59,956 nucleotides of DNA from Zygnema cylindricum (Eukaryota; Streptophyta; Zygnematophyceae; Zygnematales; Zygnemataceae), in the NCBI GenBank assembly GCA_037447655.1, contig JBBHKE010002894.1, positions 1 to 59,956 on the forward strand. The letters are read 5' to 3'. Each line of letters begins with the position of its first letter. Position 1 is the first letter of the stretch. The notes below the pieces were generated by a model. The model saw nothing but the letters and a program-made list of their open reading frames with translations. It searched no databases and was not told the DNA's origin. A program made the translations under genes and the position numbers. Shown here in pieces: positions 24,382 through 35,949 of this stretch.

Positions 24382-25007
24382 CAGAGGTCGCAAAAGTCAA
24401 AATTTTACATAACGGAAACCGACCGTTTTTTTTTTCAAAATTTGAGTAACCAACGCCCGACCAGGCTATGTCACGCTCCAAAATTGATTACCGTTAACCA
24501 ACCTGTGTTTACGAAAATAAAAGTTAACTGAAACTCAATTTCTCGCGACTAACAGTGCCCGCGTGTAACCGAAAAAGCACAAAATTAACTAATGTACGAC
24601 GTATGAATAAGCCAATAATTACGATTTGTCGCGTTCCGTAAGATTTCCGTAATGAATCGTGTTTACTACCGTGTCAAATTTGCGACGCTTTGTCGCGTTC
24701 CCTAAGATTTGTGAAAAGAATAGTGTTAGTACCGTGTCAGATTTGCGACGCTAATCATGATGTCACGTACTTCCACGATGCCAAAGAGTACAAAGTACAA
24801 TAATGTTGGATTGTATGGACAGTATAAAATTTTCATTTTTTTGGTTTTTTGGTTAACCGACCGTAACCGACCATTTTTTTTTTCCGGTGAATCAACTGAC
24901 AGCAACTGTCCGGCCCCCAAAATTTGGCAACCGAATCCGTTGCGGATCCAGCGCGGGGGGTTGGTTAACGGTCGGTCACGGTTTCGGTTGACCGTTTGCG
25001 ACCTCCG
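24382..25007. mobile_element. hAT-like non-autonomous element
   Basis: A 626-bp element with terminal inverted repeats CAGAGGTCGCAAA and TTTGCGACCTCCG and a near-perfect 8-bp target duplication, GTGTAGGC (24374-24381) and TTGTAGGT (25008-25015). The A/C(G/A)-type ends and 8-bp duplication fit the hAT superfamily. Inside are two diverged repeats of about 65 bp (24625-24755) containing TTTGCGACGCT and TGTCGCGTTCC, reminiscent of sub-terminal transposase-binding repeats. There is no transposase ORF. Confidence 0.7.
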
Positions 25008-25015
25008 TTGTAGGT

Positions 25016-26639
25016 CCAATGACCAGCTCGATAGTTTGTAAAGTAATGCCGGTCGATACGTAACACTAAAACTAATTCGTCCATTTCACGAACCATCAAA
25101 GATTCAAAGGCCGAGCCACCAACACACACCTACGCTATATCATCATTCTGCCTCACGTATCTGTATATCGTAGGGTTTATTAGGGTTTATATTCTCCCCC
25201 ATGCAACTCGGTATCTTTATACAAATTATAGACCTTTGGTCGTCCGTTTGAAAACCTTTATATAGGCCCACTTTCCGTCCGTCTGCACCCGTAAACGGCG
25301 TGTCCCCGACCAACGTCAACCAACGGGTAACGTTGCCCCTCGGCCCACGTCAGCAAACGGGCAGCGTTGTCCCTCGGCCTACGTCAGCAAACGAGTAGCT
25401 TTGTCTCTTTGCTAACGTCAGCAAACGGGTAACTTTCAAAGTACTCACTCGGCAATCGTACTTGACTGCAGATCTTGGCTTCTCGATCTTGTCAATGAAT
25501 AAAGATGCAAGCCGCCACGTGCACTAAAGAGTCTTCAGCCTGTCAATCCTTCGTTCGTGACTGTCTGAATATAAGATGTTGGCAGTTCAAAAGATACCCG
25601 TCCTTTTCAACAAGTACGATTTCGTGTCTTAAATTATTTGCTCGATTTTTCGTCAATCGTTGTGTTGATTTGGGTCGCGTCTACAAAAATCCGTACGGAC
25701 AACTTGAATAGTACAATAGTACTAAGACGTTTTGATAAACATAATACATTCTATGGGCGTGTAACGGGCACGATAAACGGGCATGATAAAACAGGACATG
25801 GTCCATGCCCGTGTAACGGGCGTTGATTTACTAGTTCAAACAAAAAAAAGAACCAATAGGAGGACAAAAGGCTAGGGCCTTCCAAAAATCGGGGAAGATT
25901 CGTTAACGATATTTCAGTGACACTTCAACCTTACGTCAAATTTTTCTAATTACTGTTGGCTTGTTTAGGAAATCTTCATTAATTTTCATTTAGGTCATTA
26001 TCTGAAAAAAAAAGATGAAATTCACAAAAACAAGTAATTAAGAATTGGTAGTGTCAAGAAACATAGTAAAATCAAAAAGAAGTATATTATGTAATAATCA
26101 CTAAACTTTAAGGTTTTCATTGATACCTTTTTATTTTCTTTTGTGGGGTAGAATCAAGTTTCCAAACAACAAGAAGAGGGGAGGGCTCAAACGAATGAAG
26201 AATATTCGATAGTTGGTGATCACATCACTACACTCTTCTCCATATATATTTTAGCATGGAAAAGTTTCGCAAGCGCAACACGTGAAAAGAAATATATTAT
26301 TTTATATCACGAAGTGGTTATCATGTTGTGATCTATGTGGCTTTCAATTCATTACCTCTTAGCTAAACATATAGAAGGGGTTTTGGTTGTCCACAACCAT
26401 TCAAGGGTAATTTGCAGAAGTTTACGTCGTGGTCCCCGCTCCCTCTCCTTGTCACGCTCTTATCTCACATTTCTTGGAATGAAACACAACGATACTACAG
26501 CTCTAAAAAAAAACTTTTTGGACTACCTTTGAGCATATATTGATGGCACGTCGCGTGAGAAAAAAAGAAAAGACAAAATGGGGAAGCCATGGGGAAAAGT
26601 TCCGAAATTAGTGACATCAACACTGTCACAAGCGAGCAT
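25016..26639. other. Gene-free flank left of the composite copia block
   Basis: Apart from the 34-bp repeats, this holds short inverted repeats (for example GTACAATAGTAC near 25711 and a CGGGCATG...CATGCCCG stem at about 25778-25813) and no supported coding sequence. Confidence 0.5.
25313..25438. repeat. 34-bp tandem repeat, about 3.7 units
   Basis: Units begin ACGTCA at 25313, 25347, 25381 and 25415, with an exact 34-bp period. The shared core is ACGTCAGCAAACGGG. Each unit begins with an ACGTCA (bZIP-type) core, so an array of regulatory sites is possible, but no gene is seen downstream. Confidence 0.85.
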
Positions 26640-26644
26640 GATAT

Positions 26645-27710
26645 TGCAACTCTGAGACCTCCATAGGTCCTCAGAGTAGGCAGCTCACACGAAGCCTCTA
26701 GGATAATCCTGACACCTTTGTGTTTCAGCAAGAATAACTAGCACCCTGATGGACAAAAACTCTGACCACCTTCACCCCTCTGAAGGGAAGAATCCCATAA
26801 GTCTATAGCAAAAAGAATCTTTAAATTTGCTCTCTTGAGCAGTAAGTTATGACTGGTCAAAAATAACCTTTATATTTACTAGCTCTTTTAGCGAGAGGTA
26901 CCTCAATATCACTAAGTCTTGGTCTGCCTACTCACGACTACCTACTACTAAACCCTAGTCCAATAGGAACACTATATAGTACAAGAAGGTACAATAGGCG
27001 ATGTACTTATTGTACGTCTATTGTACGACAAGGTCTCAAGGTAACACCTCTCACATTGGGAGCCATGGTTCCTCCTCCCATCTTCTCCAGTGTCAAATAA
27101 TGCGGCGCCATGTGGCATCGTGTGACGTTATCTCCAAATGCCGCCAAAAGCTCACTTTGGGTGGCGGCTACAATGCTAGCCGTCCTATCAAAACATATTT
27201 TACACGGTTCATATTCGCGTACGTGCATGAATTGTTCCTCTTCGTTAGTTTGGTGTTAATTAGTCGGTTCGTTAATGTTTATATGTCTTTAAAATCCATC
27301 ACGTGTTTTGTTTCGTAGTGCCTTAATGGTTAAGATGCTCGACTATATAGAATCTAGAGGTCGCAGGTTCAAATCCGGACTTAGACAATATTTTGGTAAA
27401 ATATCATCTACTTCAAAATCTGCCACTTTCTAAATATGGCGGCAGTCATGGCGTGCCTTTGATCCTCACTCTCTCTCTCTTTAAAGTATAACTAAATTAG
27501 AGAAGTGAACTATTAATTGCCTCTTTTCAACAACAACTGTTTGTCTCTCTCTAGACAACAGGCAGCCATGGCTCTAGCTCCCTCTTCAACCTTCAGTGAC
27601 TACGACAAGTGTGGGAGTTGAAGATAGGAGTTAGAGGCACACTCCCTCGGCTTCTTTTCTACATTTCATTTTAAACCTAGAAAATACTAAAAGAACCATT
27701 AATTTCTACA
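26645..27710 (-). repeat. E2 left LTR (3' LTR)
   Basis: Plus-strand ends are TGCAACTCTGAG and AATTTCTACA. A polypurine tract (CTAGGAAATAAGGGGAG on the minus strand) follows at 27711-27727. The tRNA-like module is at 27317-27385 and a GTAC-rich stretch at about 26975-27030. Confidence 0.9.
27317..27385 (+). other. tRNA-like module in the E2 left LTR (antisense to element)
   Basis: The stretch reads like a decayed tRNA gene: an A-box-like TTAATGGTTAAGATG at 27323-27337 and a perfect-looking B box, GGTTCAAATCC, at 27366-27376, about 30 bp apart. The T-stem pairs only partly, so it is not an intact tRNA. The right LTR has the equivalent at 41456-41524. Confidence 0.5.
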
Positions 27711-27757
27711 CTCCCCTTATTTCCTAGTCATTTAATTTCACACTTCCCAGCAGAAAA

Positions 27758-28204
27758 CTAGCTTAGGGAAAGCAAAGAATTAGTCATCATGTCCGCTACC
27801 ATCTTGCTATCTAGTCTATACTCTAAACTGATTATTTTGTTTTGTACCTTCTCTCCAACAAAGTTAAGTCTTATGTCCATGTGTTTGGCTTTAAAATGAT
27901 GTTTAGGATTGGGAGCAATAGGGATTTCTGCTTGATTATCACAAAATAAATTATGCACACCACTCTTAAGGTGACCAAGCTCACCAAGCATACACTTGAC
28001 CCACATCAATTCTTTTACAGCAGAGCAAGAGGACATATACTCAGCCTCCATGGTGGACTGAGCAATAACCTTTTGTTGTTTGCTACTCGAACAACAAGCT
28101 CCATCACCCACATACAATACATATCAAGAAGTACATCTCCTCATCAGAGCATCACCATAACTTACATCACTCCAAGTAGTGATGTCAGTATTCCCTCCAC
28201 TTAA
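27758..28204 (-). pseudogene. E2 RNase H
   Basis: A Ty1/copia RNase H interrupted by one in-frame stop: TTWSDVSYGDALMRR, then VGDGACC, STMEAEYMSS, CDNQAEI and KHMDIRL. It would remove element RNA during reverse transcription. It matches the intact copy at 37676-38173. Confidence 0.85.
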
Positions 28205-29261
28205 ATGCAATCATAGATCCCAAGTTCCTATCAAATATCTAAGGACTCTCTTAGTTGCCTCCCAATCTCTCTTAGTGGGAGCATTTAGACTTCTACTCAG
28301 CACTCCTACAGCTGCTGCCAAATCTGGTCGGGTACAATTCATAAAATAGATTAGGCTTCCCACTACTTGCCTGTAACGAATAGTCTACATGAACTTATGT
28401 TCTTCCGGACCTAATTCCTCATCTAATATTAGGACTCCTTCTTCCACACTCCCCTCACTTCCCTTCTTTAACTCCATTGGAGTGGTACAACAATTAACCT
28501 TATCCATCTAAATTTTTTCTAACATGTTCCCTATTGCTTATTTTTGAGTTAGTCTTATAATCTTTCTTTCTCGGTCTCTTTCTACTTAAATTCCCAAAAA
28601 ATATCTTGCCTCCCCCATATCTTTCATCTCAAATATCCCCTTAAGATCAGTTTTCAGTTTATTAATTTTGTCCATTGATTTACTTAGAACAAGCAAATCA
28701 TCAATATAAATTGCAATAAAAATAATACCTTCCTCATCTTCAAAAACATAGATTGAGTGATCCGAGCTGATCCGGATATATCCTCAAACTCATCAAGCTT
28801 CTTATTCCATTGTCGGGGCGAATGTTTCAAACCATAAAGAGATTTAATCAACTGACATACCTTACTCTCCTTTCCTTGCTCCACAAATCTTTCAGGTTGT
28901 CGCATGAAGATCACCTCTTCCAATTCTCCATGCAAAAAGGTTGTCTTGATGTCCATCTGGTGCACCTCCATGTCTTCCGCTGTAACCAAACTGAGAAGTA
29001 TGCGGATGGAGGGAAATTTTACGACCGAGGCAAAGGTTTCGTCGTAGTCGATTCCCTCTTTCTGTGTGAATCCTTTAGCCACTAACCGGGTCTTGTAGCG
29101 CTCAATGGTGTTATCTCGGTTTAGTTTTAATTTGAACACTCACTTACAACCGATTCGTTTTTAGTTAGGTGGACAATCCACCAGCTCTGAAGTATCAGCT
29201 GCCATAATTGAGGCCATCTCCTCATTGATGGTTGTCTTCCACCGGTTCCTTTCTAGACAAT
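28205..29261 (-). pseudogene. E2 reverse transcriptase (RVT_2)
   Basis: The ORF at 28684-29139 contains [34 protein letters not shown] and KSLYGLKHSPRQWNKKLDEF, classic copia RT blocks. The catalytic YxDD appears as YIDD near 28696-28710, one frame over from the end of that ORF, followed by MKDMGEARYFLGI and a stop. Several frameshifts make this copy defective. Confidence 0.85.
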
Positions 29262-29639
29262 TCATTGCCTCTCCATAAGTTTGAGGTTCATCCGGATGAG
29301 ATAGTTTTGTAACCTTGTTATTAACCTGTTTTTCTTGCAACCGTTTGCTACTTCTCCTTCCTCCCTCAAATTATGTGGCCGCAATAGAGTGTTACCGTGG
29401 GTTCTTGCGAACAATCTCGGCTTCTCCCTTGTCCCTTGATCCGAATCAATTTCCACCACGTCTTCCGCTTCGGGTAGAGTTGTCCCTAGAATTTCCACGG
29501 CCAAGTCCTTCTCTGTCTGATTTGTACCTGTAAGAATGTCATCGTCTCTAAAACGTGGATAGTCAGGAAGCTCAAAGTCATCGGAATTTTTTGACACACA
29601 TCTAAATTTTATTGACTTTGTATACTTGAAAGGATCCAC
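29262..29639 (-). pseudogene. E2 integrase-RT linker
   Basis: A 125-codon ORF beginning SIDP-like (MDPFKYTKSIKFR), equivalent to the better preserved linker at 57982-58446, and ending before RT. It contains no catalytic residues. Confidence 0.65.
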
Positions 29640-30148
29640 AGACTTTCCTTCATCCGTAACAATTAGATGCTTTACTAAGCTTATATCTTCCCTTTTTAGA
29701 TCATAAACTATGTATCCTTTTACATCCTCATCATATCTTTATAAGTACCCCGGTTTTCCTTTAGGATCTAGCTTCCAATTAGACCGATCTGGTTTTCGGC
29801 CGATCCATCTCTCATAAGGTGTTTAGCCTTTTACCGCTGAAGTAAGATCTCATTTTTTGAGGTAATTAGCACAGTTCATTGCTTCAGCCCAAAACCGTTT
29901 TCCTATCTTCTTATCCCACAACATACTTCTAGCACTATCACTTAGTGTTCTATTTAACCTTTAGCTACCCTATTCTTTTCCGCGTTTTCTGGAACTGTCT
30001 TTTGGTGTTGGACTCCATCTTCCCTCATAAAATCCTCAAACTAGTTAGTGGTATACTCTCCACCATTGTCACTCCTTACTCTCTTGATTGGGGTTTCATG
30101 GAGTTTTTCACTCCATGCTTTATATTGTCTAAACCATTCCTGAGCCTC

Positions 30149-30463
30149 TCACCTATTTTTCAAAAAATACACCTTGGAATATCGAGACCAATCTTCAGTG
30201 ATAGTCATCATAAATCTTTTCCCCCCGGGTGAAGGCACTTTGGCCGGTCCCGAAATATTTTTGTGTACTAAATCAAGAATCTTTTCTCTATGATAGGTGG
30301 TTGTTTCTGGGAAGGGTAACCTGTGTGCTTTACCTTGAGCACATCCATTACAATCACTTAGATTCTCACTCTCACGGAACTCAATCCCTTCCACTACTCC
30401 CATCATTTTCATCTCTCTTAACTTATCTAGATTCACATGCCCAAGCCTCCTATGCCACAACAT
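30149..30463 (-). pseudogene. E2 integrase N-terminal part
   Basis: Holds the HHCC zinc-binding region (LWHRRLGHVN and CNGCAQGKAHRLPFP) and the start of the integrase core (FMMTITEDWSRYSKVYFL). Between it and 29640 the remaining integrase core is broken by stops. Confidence 0.8.
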
Positions 30464-30870
30464 TATATCATGAATACCATCATTTTAAAGTTTCTCTTTT
30501 CATTGCTTAAAATCAGCTTAAACATCCCTTCGCTACCTTTTTCAGCAGTGAAATAAACTTCCTCCTCAAAACTAGTAGTAAATACTTGATTCCTAGTGCT
30601 AGTATCAAAACCCTTATCATCTAATACAAACGTAGAGATGACGTTTTTGTTCAGCTCCACAATAAAAAATACATCGGAGAATGTAACTATGGATGTCTTT
30701 CCTTCTACTAACAGTTTCAGATCAACCAATCCTACAAGAGTAGTAGTGACTATCCTCCCATCCCCGTACTCTAACTCTACGGTGGAAATCTTTCTTATCT
30801 TAGTGAACAGGTGTTTATCATTACACATGTGAATAGAGGCACTTGAATCTACAATCCAGCCTGCTTAACC
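30463..30870 (-). pseudogene. E2 aspartic protease region
   Basis: Begins at IVDSSASIHM (about 30845-30870; the usual catalytic DSGA reads DSSA) and continues as ITRKISTVELEYGDGR-like sequence and VELNKNVIS. A stop lies just before it. The corresponding plus-strand copy at 34165 keeps DSGA. Confidence 0.75.
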
Positions 30871-30992
30871 TTTCAATCCACCGAAATCACATTTCTGCTT
30901 TCGTGGAATTTCGACCTCGTTTTTCGCCTCCAACTCCTCATTCAATAGGAGCTCATCGTCCTCGTCCTCGGATTCCGCCTCATGTACTTGTG

Positions 30993-31914
30993 TCACAATG
31001 GCCTTTTTCTTTCCTCTCGGGGGTCCACTTGTCTGCCCCTCGTTAACCCTAGCTCGGTTAATTTAGTGCCCTCTGCCATATAGTGCCTTGTTTTCTTACA
31101 AAAGTGGCACAAACCCTTGGGAGCCTTTGGTCCAAACTCGTCCATCTGATTTTTCCCCCTCATAATTTCCGACCGGTTTACTGGAATCATTGTTCCTCCA
31201 ATCGGTCCCAGCTGCCAAGGCTTGCCCACTCTTTCCTTTTGTTCGGATCTCAATCGTATTCTCCACAACAAGAATCATCCCTACCACTGAATTCCATATC
31301 CACCTTGAGTCCGGCAAGTTGTGCACACAGTTGACTATGTTCTTGAACTCATTTGGTAACTTCATGAGCAAGCAGTTAACCTTCATCTTTTCAGTTTCAA
31401 CCTGTCCAACACTCTCTAGCTCGATAAAAAGTTTTGCGAGCTCATTAGAAGAAACCAACATCTTCCCCCCCTTGTATACATATGCGTTAATTTTCTGATC
31501 AGCCAACTGCTGTTGCTGAATCATACCACTTCGGTACATTTGTATGAGAGCCACCCACAGATCGGATGCCCTCTCCACCTGCAAATAAAGAGATGCATGC
31601 TCTTGAGTAAGATGGCGGAGGATGAAGTGCTTTGCATCCATATTGTAGTAGTCCCAGGTATCAGTATCATTCTCCTTGTTCCTCGGAATAGGTGACATGA
31701 ATGCCGAACCGGTTGCTATTTGTGTGACCGTCTCCTTCTCCTTTATTTTGTCCACCACCTCCCCTTCCTTTGTCTCCTCGGTTGGAGATGGATCTGCATC
31801 TCTAGTGAATGTGCTTCCTGTAAACCTTGGAGGGATCCCAAGACTGGAGAGACGCCTCACCCATCCACATATTATTCCCCAAAACCTTTTCTCACATAGA
31901 GCTCTTTTCAACAT
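30993..31914 (-). pseudogene. E2 Gag with altered zinc knuckle
   Basis: The ORF at 31096-31914 (272 codons) has AKHFILRHLTQE, GMIQQQQLADQKINAYVYKGGKM and LLMKLPNEFKNIVN. The zinc knuckle continues in another frame at 30993-31271 as CHFCKKTRHYMAEG, in which the last Cys of CCHC is Gly. Confidence 0.8.
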
Positions 31915-31963
31915 ACTTTCCTAGTATCTGAAGCTAGTTCCATTGAAGATGGATTCCCTAGAG

Positions 31964-31976
31964 GGTGTGCCCATAA
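31964..31976 (-). other. E2 inner primer-binding site, abutting an inverted LTR
   Basis: Minus-strand TTATGGGCACACC, one mismatch from the initiator tRNA-Met half-site. Instead of its own LTR, the next base begins the plus-strand LTR at 31977. Confidence 0.7.
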
Positions 31977-33031
31977 TGTAGAAATTAATGGTCCATTTAA
32001 AGTATTTTCTACGTCTAAATAGAAATATAGAAAGAAGCCGAGGCAGACTACCTCTAACTTCTCTCTCACACTCTCAAACTTGTCGCAGTCACTGAGAAAT
32101 TGGAGAGGGAGGTAGAGCCATGGCTACCTAGGCTATCCCGAGGTTTACAGGAAATATATGTTAGTTAGGGGTTTATTGAATAAAAGGTATGTGCCGGCCA
32201 CATGATTTGATCGTGGTACCTACCGGACGGCAGACAGCAGGTAGCCTGTAACGTTAGCAGTTAAGTCTTTAACTAGTGTTACACACTATATTGTTCGATA
32301 TTTAATTAATCATTATCAGGTAGGATAATTCATTCAACTGTAACTGTTTACGGGATACATAGATCCAGTAATGTAAAAGTACGGATTACGGTACGGATAA
32401 GAAACCAATACTGCGTATTTATTTCTTTAATGAAACGAATACCGAGCATGTATTTATTACGGCTACGATTAAATGTGAATTTAATCGGACGGCCGGAATT
32501 AACGCCGAGATCCCGAAAGAGGATTTCGGCGGTTTTTGTTCATCGCCACATAGGATAACACGTGGCGGAATGACATTGGATCACGGCATCTCCGAGGATT
32601 AAGGGAGCGAATCCGGACATACCACGTGTCGACATTTAAGCCATGCCGTATAGTGTCCGTACAGAAAGTACAGCGACAGCTGTACTTTTCTGTACACAAC
32701 TATAATCTGATTGGCATCGTACATCAGTAGATACAGTTTGTGAGAGAGATAGGACTTAGAAAAAGTAGGAGATAGGACCCTCTCTCCCAGAGAGCTTCTG
32801 TACAAAAGGTCAACTTTGACCCTCCATAACTTACTGCTCAGGGGAGCAAATTTAGAGATTCTTTTTGCTATCGACTCAAGGGAGTCTTCTCTTTACAGGG
32901 GTGAAGGTGGTCAGAGTTATTGTCTGCCAGGGTGGCAGTTGTTTTTGCTGAAACACAAAGAGGTCAGGGTTATCCTAGAGGCTTCTTTGAAGCTCTCCAC
33001 TCTGAGGACATATGAAAGTCTCAGAGTTTTA
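31977..33031 (+). repeat. E3 5' LTR, head-to-head with E2
   Basis: Same family as the E2 LTRs but inverted: it starts TGTAGAAATTAATGG and ends AGAGTTTTA. It has a GTAC hairpin near 32655-32700 and an antisense tRNA-like stretch near 32195-32280. The sequence upstream of it is the E2 primer-binding site. Confidence 0.88.
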
Positions 33032-33046
33032 GGTTATGGGCCCACC
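33032..33046 (+). other. E3 primer-binding site (half initiator tRNA-Met)
   Basis: GGTTATGGGCCCACC lies immediately after the 5' LTR. It is the exact complement of GGUGGGCCCAUAACC, the anticodon stem-loop region of plant initiator tRNA-Met as I know it. No 3'-end tRNA site (TGGTATCAGAGC) is present. Confidence 0.8.
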
Positions 33047-33112
33047 CTCTAGGGTACAAATCTTTAATGGAACTGGCTTCATATATAGGGAAAGTATAAT
33101 GATAGGAGTTCT

Positions 33113-33955
33113 ATGCGAAAAAAGGTTTTGGGGGATAGTGAGTGGACGATGGGGCGTCCATCAAGTCTTGGAATCCCTCTAGGGTTTGGAGGAAGCAGAT
33201 TCACCAAGAAAGAGGATCCACCTTCAACGGGGGAAACAAAAGAAGGAGAGGTGGTAGACAAAGAAAAAGAGAAGGAGGCGACCACACCAATAGCAATTGG
33301 TTTGGCATTCATGTTACCTATTTCGAGGAACAAGGAGAATGGTACTCAAACCTGGGACTTCAACAATATGGCGCCAAAGCACTTTATCTTACGCCATCTC
33401 ACTTAAGGACTTGCATGTCCTCATTTGCAGGTAGAAAGGGCATCCGATCTTTCGATGGCTCTCATAGAGATGTACCAAAGTGGTACGATTCAGCAACAAC
33501 AGTTGGCTGATCAGAAGGTTAAGGAGTATTTATACAAAGGGGGGAAGATGTTTGATTTTTGCAATGAGCTTGCTACACTTTTCATGGAGCTAAAGAGTGC
33601 GGGAAAAGATTTTAGTGAAAAAGAAAAGGTTAACTGTTTACTAATGAAGTTACCCGATGAGTTCGAGAACATGGTCAACCGTGTGCAGGACTTGCCATAC
33701 TGAAGGTGGATATAGAACTCAGTGGTTGGGATGATTTTCGCTCTGGAGAATACGATTGAGATCCTAAGGGGAGGAAAGAGTGGCCAAGCTTGGCCAATTG
33801 CAAGCGTTTGGAGGAACAAGGATTCCTGGAAACTGGTCAGAATCTATCGGATAAGGGAGCAAAAAAATCAGACCGACGAGTTCGGACCAAGGGCTCCCAA
33901 AGGTTTATGTCATTTTTGTAAGAAACCTGGGCACTATATGGCAAAGTGCACTTAG
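33113..33955 (+). pseudogene. E3 Gag (frameshifted)
   Basis: Spread over three frames (33113-33406, 33425-33703, 33722-33955): PKHFILRHLT, TIQQQQLADQKVKEYLYKGGKM, LLMKLPDEFENMVN and an intact CCHC knuckle, CHFCKKPGHYMAKC, followed by a stop. Confidence 0.82.
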
Positions 33956-34164
33956 GTAACCGAGCTTCAGTTAAAGGAGGGGCAGACAGGTGGTACCCCG
34001 AGAGGAAAGAAAAAGGCCCTTTTCTCACAGGTACATGAGGTGGAATCCGATGACGAGGACGATGAGGTCTTTTTAGATGAGGAGTTGGAGGCGAAAAACG
34101 AGGTCGAAATTCCACGAAGGCACAAATGTGCTTACGGTGGATTGAAAGGTGAAGCAGGCTAGAT

Positions 34165-34654
34165 TGTAGATTCAGGTGCCTCCATACACATGTGTAAGGA
34201 TATGCACCTGTTCACTAAGATAAGAAAGATTCGCACCATAGAGATAGAGTACAAGGATGGGAGGATAGTCACCACTACTCTTGTAGGATCGGTAGATTTG
34301 AAAGTGTTAGTAGAAGGCAAGACATCCATTGTAACATTCTTCGATGTATTGTTTATTTTTGAGCTGAACAAAAACCTCATCTCTACATCTGTATTAGATG
34401 ATAAAGGTTTTTTTACTAGCACTAGAGAAGGAGTCTTTACTGCTAGTTTTGAGGAGGATGTCTATTTCGTTGTTGAGAAAGGTAGCCATGGGATGTTTAG
34501 GTTCGTTTTAAGTAATGAAACGAAGAAACTTTATTATGCTGGTGTTCATGATATTATGATGTGGCATAAGAGGCTTGGGCATGTGAATCTAGATAAGTTA
34601 AGAGAGATGAAAAAGATGGGAGTGGTGGAAGGGATTCAGTTCAGTGAGAGTGAT
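34165..34654 (+). pseudogene. E3 protease and integrase start, cut by the assembly gap
   Basis: IVDSGASIHMC gives an intact DSGA protease motif, then KIRTIEIEYKDGR, ELNKNLIS and MMWHKRLGHVNLDKLREM (start of the integrase zinc region). The frame runs into ten N at 34655. Confidence 0.82.
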
Positions 34655-34664
34655 NNNNNNNNNN
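34655..34664. other. Assembly gap (10 N)
   Basis: Ten undetermined bases followed by a C-rich/CCA-repeat stretch. The left side is integrase sequence and the right side is unrelated, so the true gap size and join are uncertain. Confidence 1.
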
Positions 34665-34896
34665 CCCCCCCCACCACCACCACCCAAACCTCGTAAACCA
34701 ACCTTCACACGTTTGTCATGGGTGTCATAACCATTTTGCGGCCAGTGCCTGTTAATCCCGCCATTCACGGAGTTTTCGACATTGTGTGGCCTTTGGTGGT
34801 CCTTCATCTAGTTTCTCTCCTCAACCGTCTTTGACTACACTACTGTCTGTTTGGTCCTTCAGATGCGGAATGGGATTTTGTCCATGAATTAGATGT

Positions 34897-35724
34897 TGTT
34901 GAACATGGTTATTCATAGTTCACTTATAAAGGCAGAGGCAGAATCGAAGCCATAAGGGAAGAGTAGCCATGCATGTCCATGGGAGCCAAAGATAAGGGAG
35001 AGAGAGGTAGGAACGACCACACCAAAAAGAGTGACTCAGACGTGATTTGATCTTGGGTCCTATAGAGTACACATGCCCGTCCGCCTTTGAGCTTCATAAA
35101 CATATAAATATTTACAAAGCTATAAACCATTAAACAGCGCTTGGCGAATTGGTGAACATGGAACCGATGGAGTCCAACGGCCGCAAAGAACATTGTGCGC
35201 GCCGTCTTAATCGAACAGACGGCTCCCGTGAGAGCCGACAGTCCGGAATGGCCCTTTTGGCGGCTTCCGCAAAAAGAACCACAAAGTGACACGTGGCAGG
35301 TCAGCAGAGGTCGGCGGAACAAGACAGGACAGATCCATTGGCGTTGGACATGGAAGGTACGCCATCATTAGTGGTGCCATACAGCCGCCGTACAATTTCT
35401 GTGACGGCTAGTACATTTTGTACATTAATTTACAGCCCTGTCATTGGCTAAGGTTTTAGTAAGCAGACTCAGAGAGTAGGTAGTTTAGACTTATATTTTA
35501 GAAGCCCTCTCTCCTAGAGGCCATTTGTATAAATCTGTTGTCTTTGAACAACCATAACTTATTGCTCAGGGGAGCAAATTCAGTGATTCTTTTTGCGTTC
35601 GGCTGAAGGGAATCAGGCCCTCAGAGGGAAGAGGTGGTCAGAATATTTGTGCTCCCGGGTGGCACTTATTCAGTGGGAAAGTGTAAGGGGCAAATATTAT
35701 CCTAGAGGCTTTACATAGGTTGCA
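34897..35724 (+). mobile_element. E5: diverged plus-orientation LTR
   Basis: Starts TGTTGAACATGG and ends near TAGGTTGCA. Shared LTR landmarks: GTAC-rich stretch (35385-35430), TATAAATC after CATTTG (about 35525), CATAACTTATTGCTCAGGGG and TTATCCTAGAGGC. No clear target duplication is seen, so the ends are approximate. Confidence 0.6.
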
Positions 35725-35949
35725 ACTTTGTGGGTCAATGGAGGCCACAAAGTTTCATCTGTCTTGGGGGCTTATGATTTGGGACCCTCCCCCTCTGCAG
35801 TTGTACACCTGTATCCCTATGGCCGTGCGAACATTAGTACAAGATGCCCACCACCTCCCTTTGTCCCACATTTCTTCCAATCCGACGGACATTGCTCTTA
35901 CACAACATCTTCTTATGTTCTCTTTCTGGGACATAGTCCTACTAGGTCA

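Larger units (their letters stand above)
16195..24499. repeat. Tandem segmental duplication, copy B (contains a full copia element)
   Basis: Second copy of the unit at 11090-16194. Where copy A has one LTR, copy B has a full element at 18211-22492 with the same flanks and target duplication. The copies diverge by scattered substitutions and small indels. After CCGTTAA the sequence leaves the repeat (CCAACCTGTG). Confidence 0.92.

Noticed and set aside
25313-25438. The 34-bp repeats as a CRISPR-like array
   Set aside because: The units are directly adjacent without unique spacers, and the context is a plant nuclear region.
27317-27385. A functional tRNA gene
   Set aside because: B box and part of the D arm match, but the T and acceptor stems do not pair properly; kept only as a tRNA-like module.
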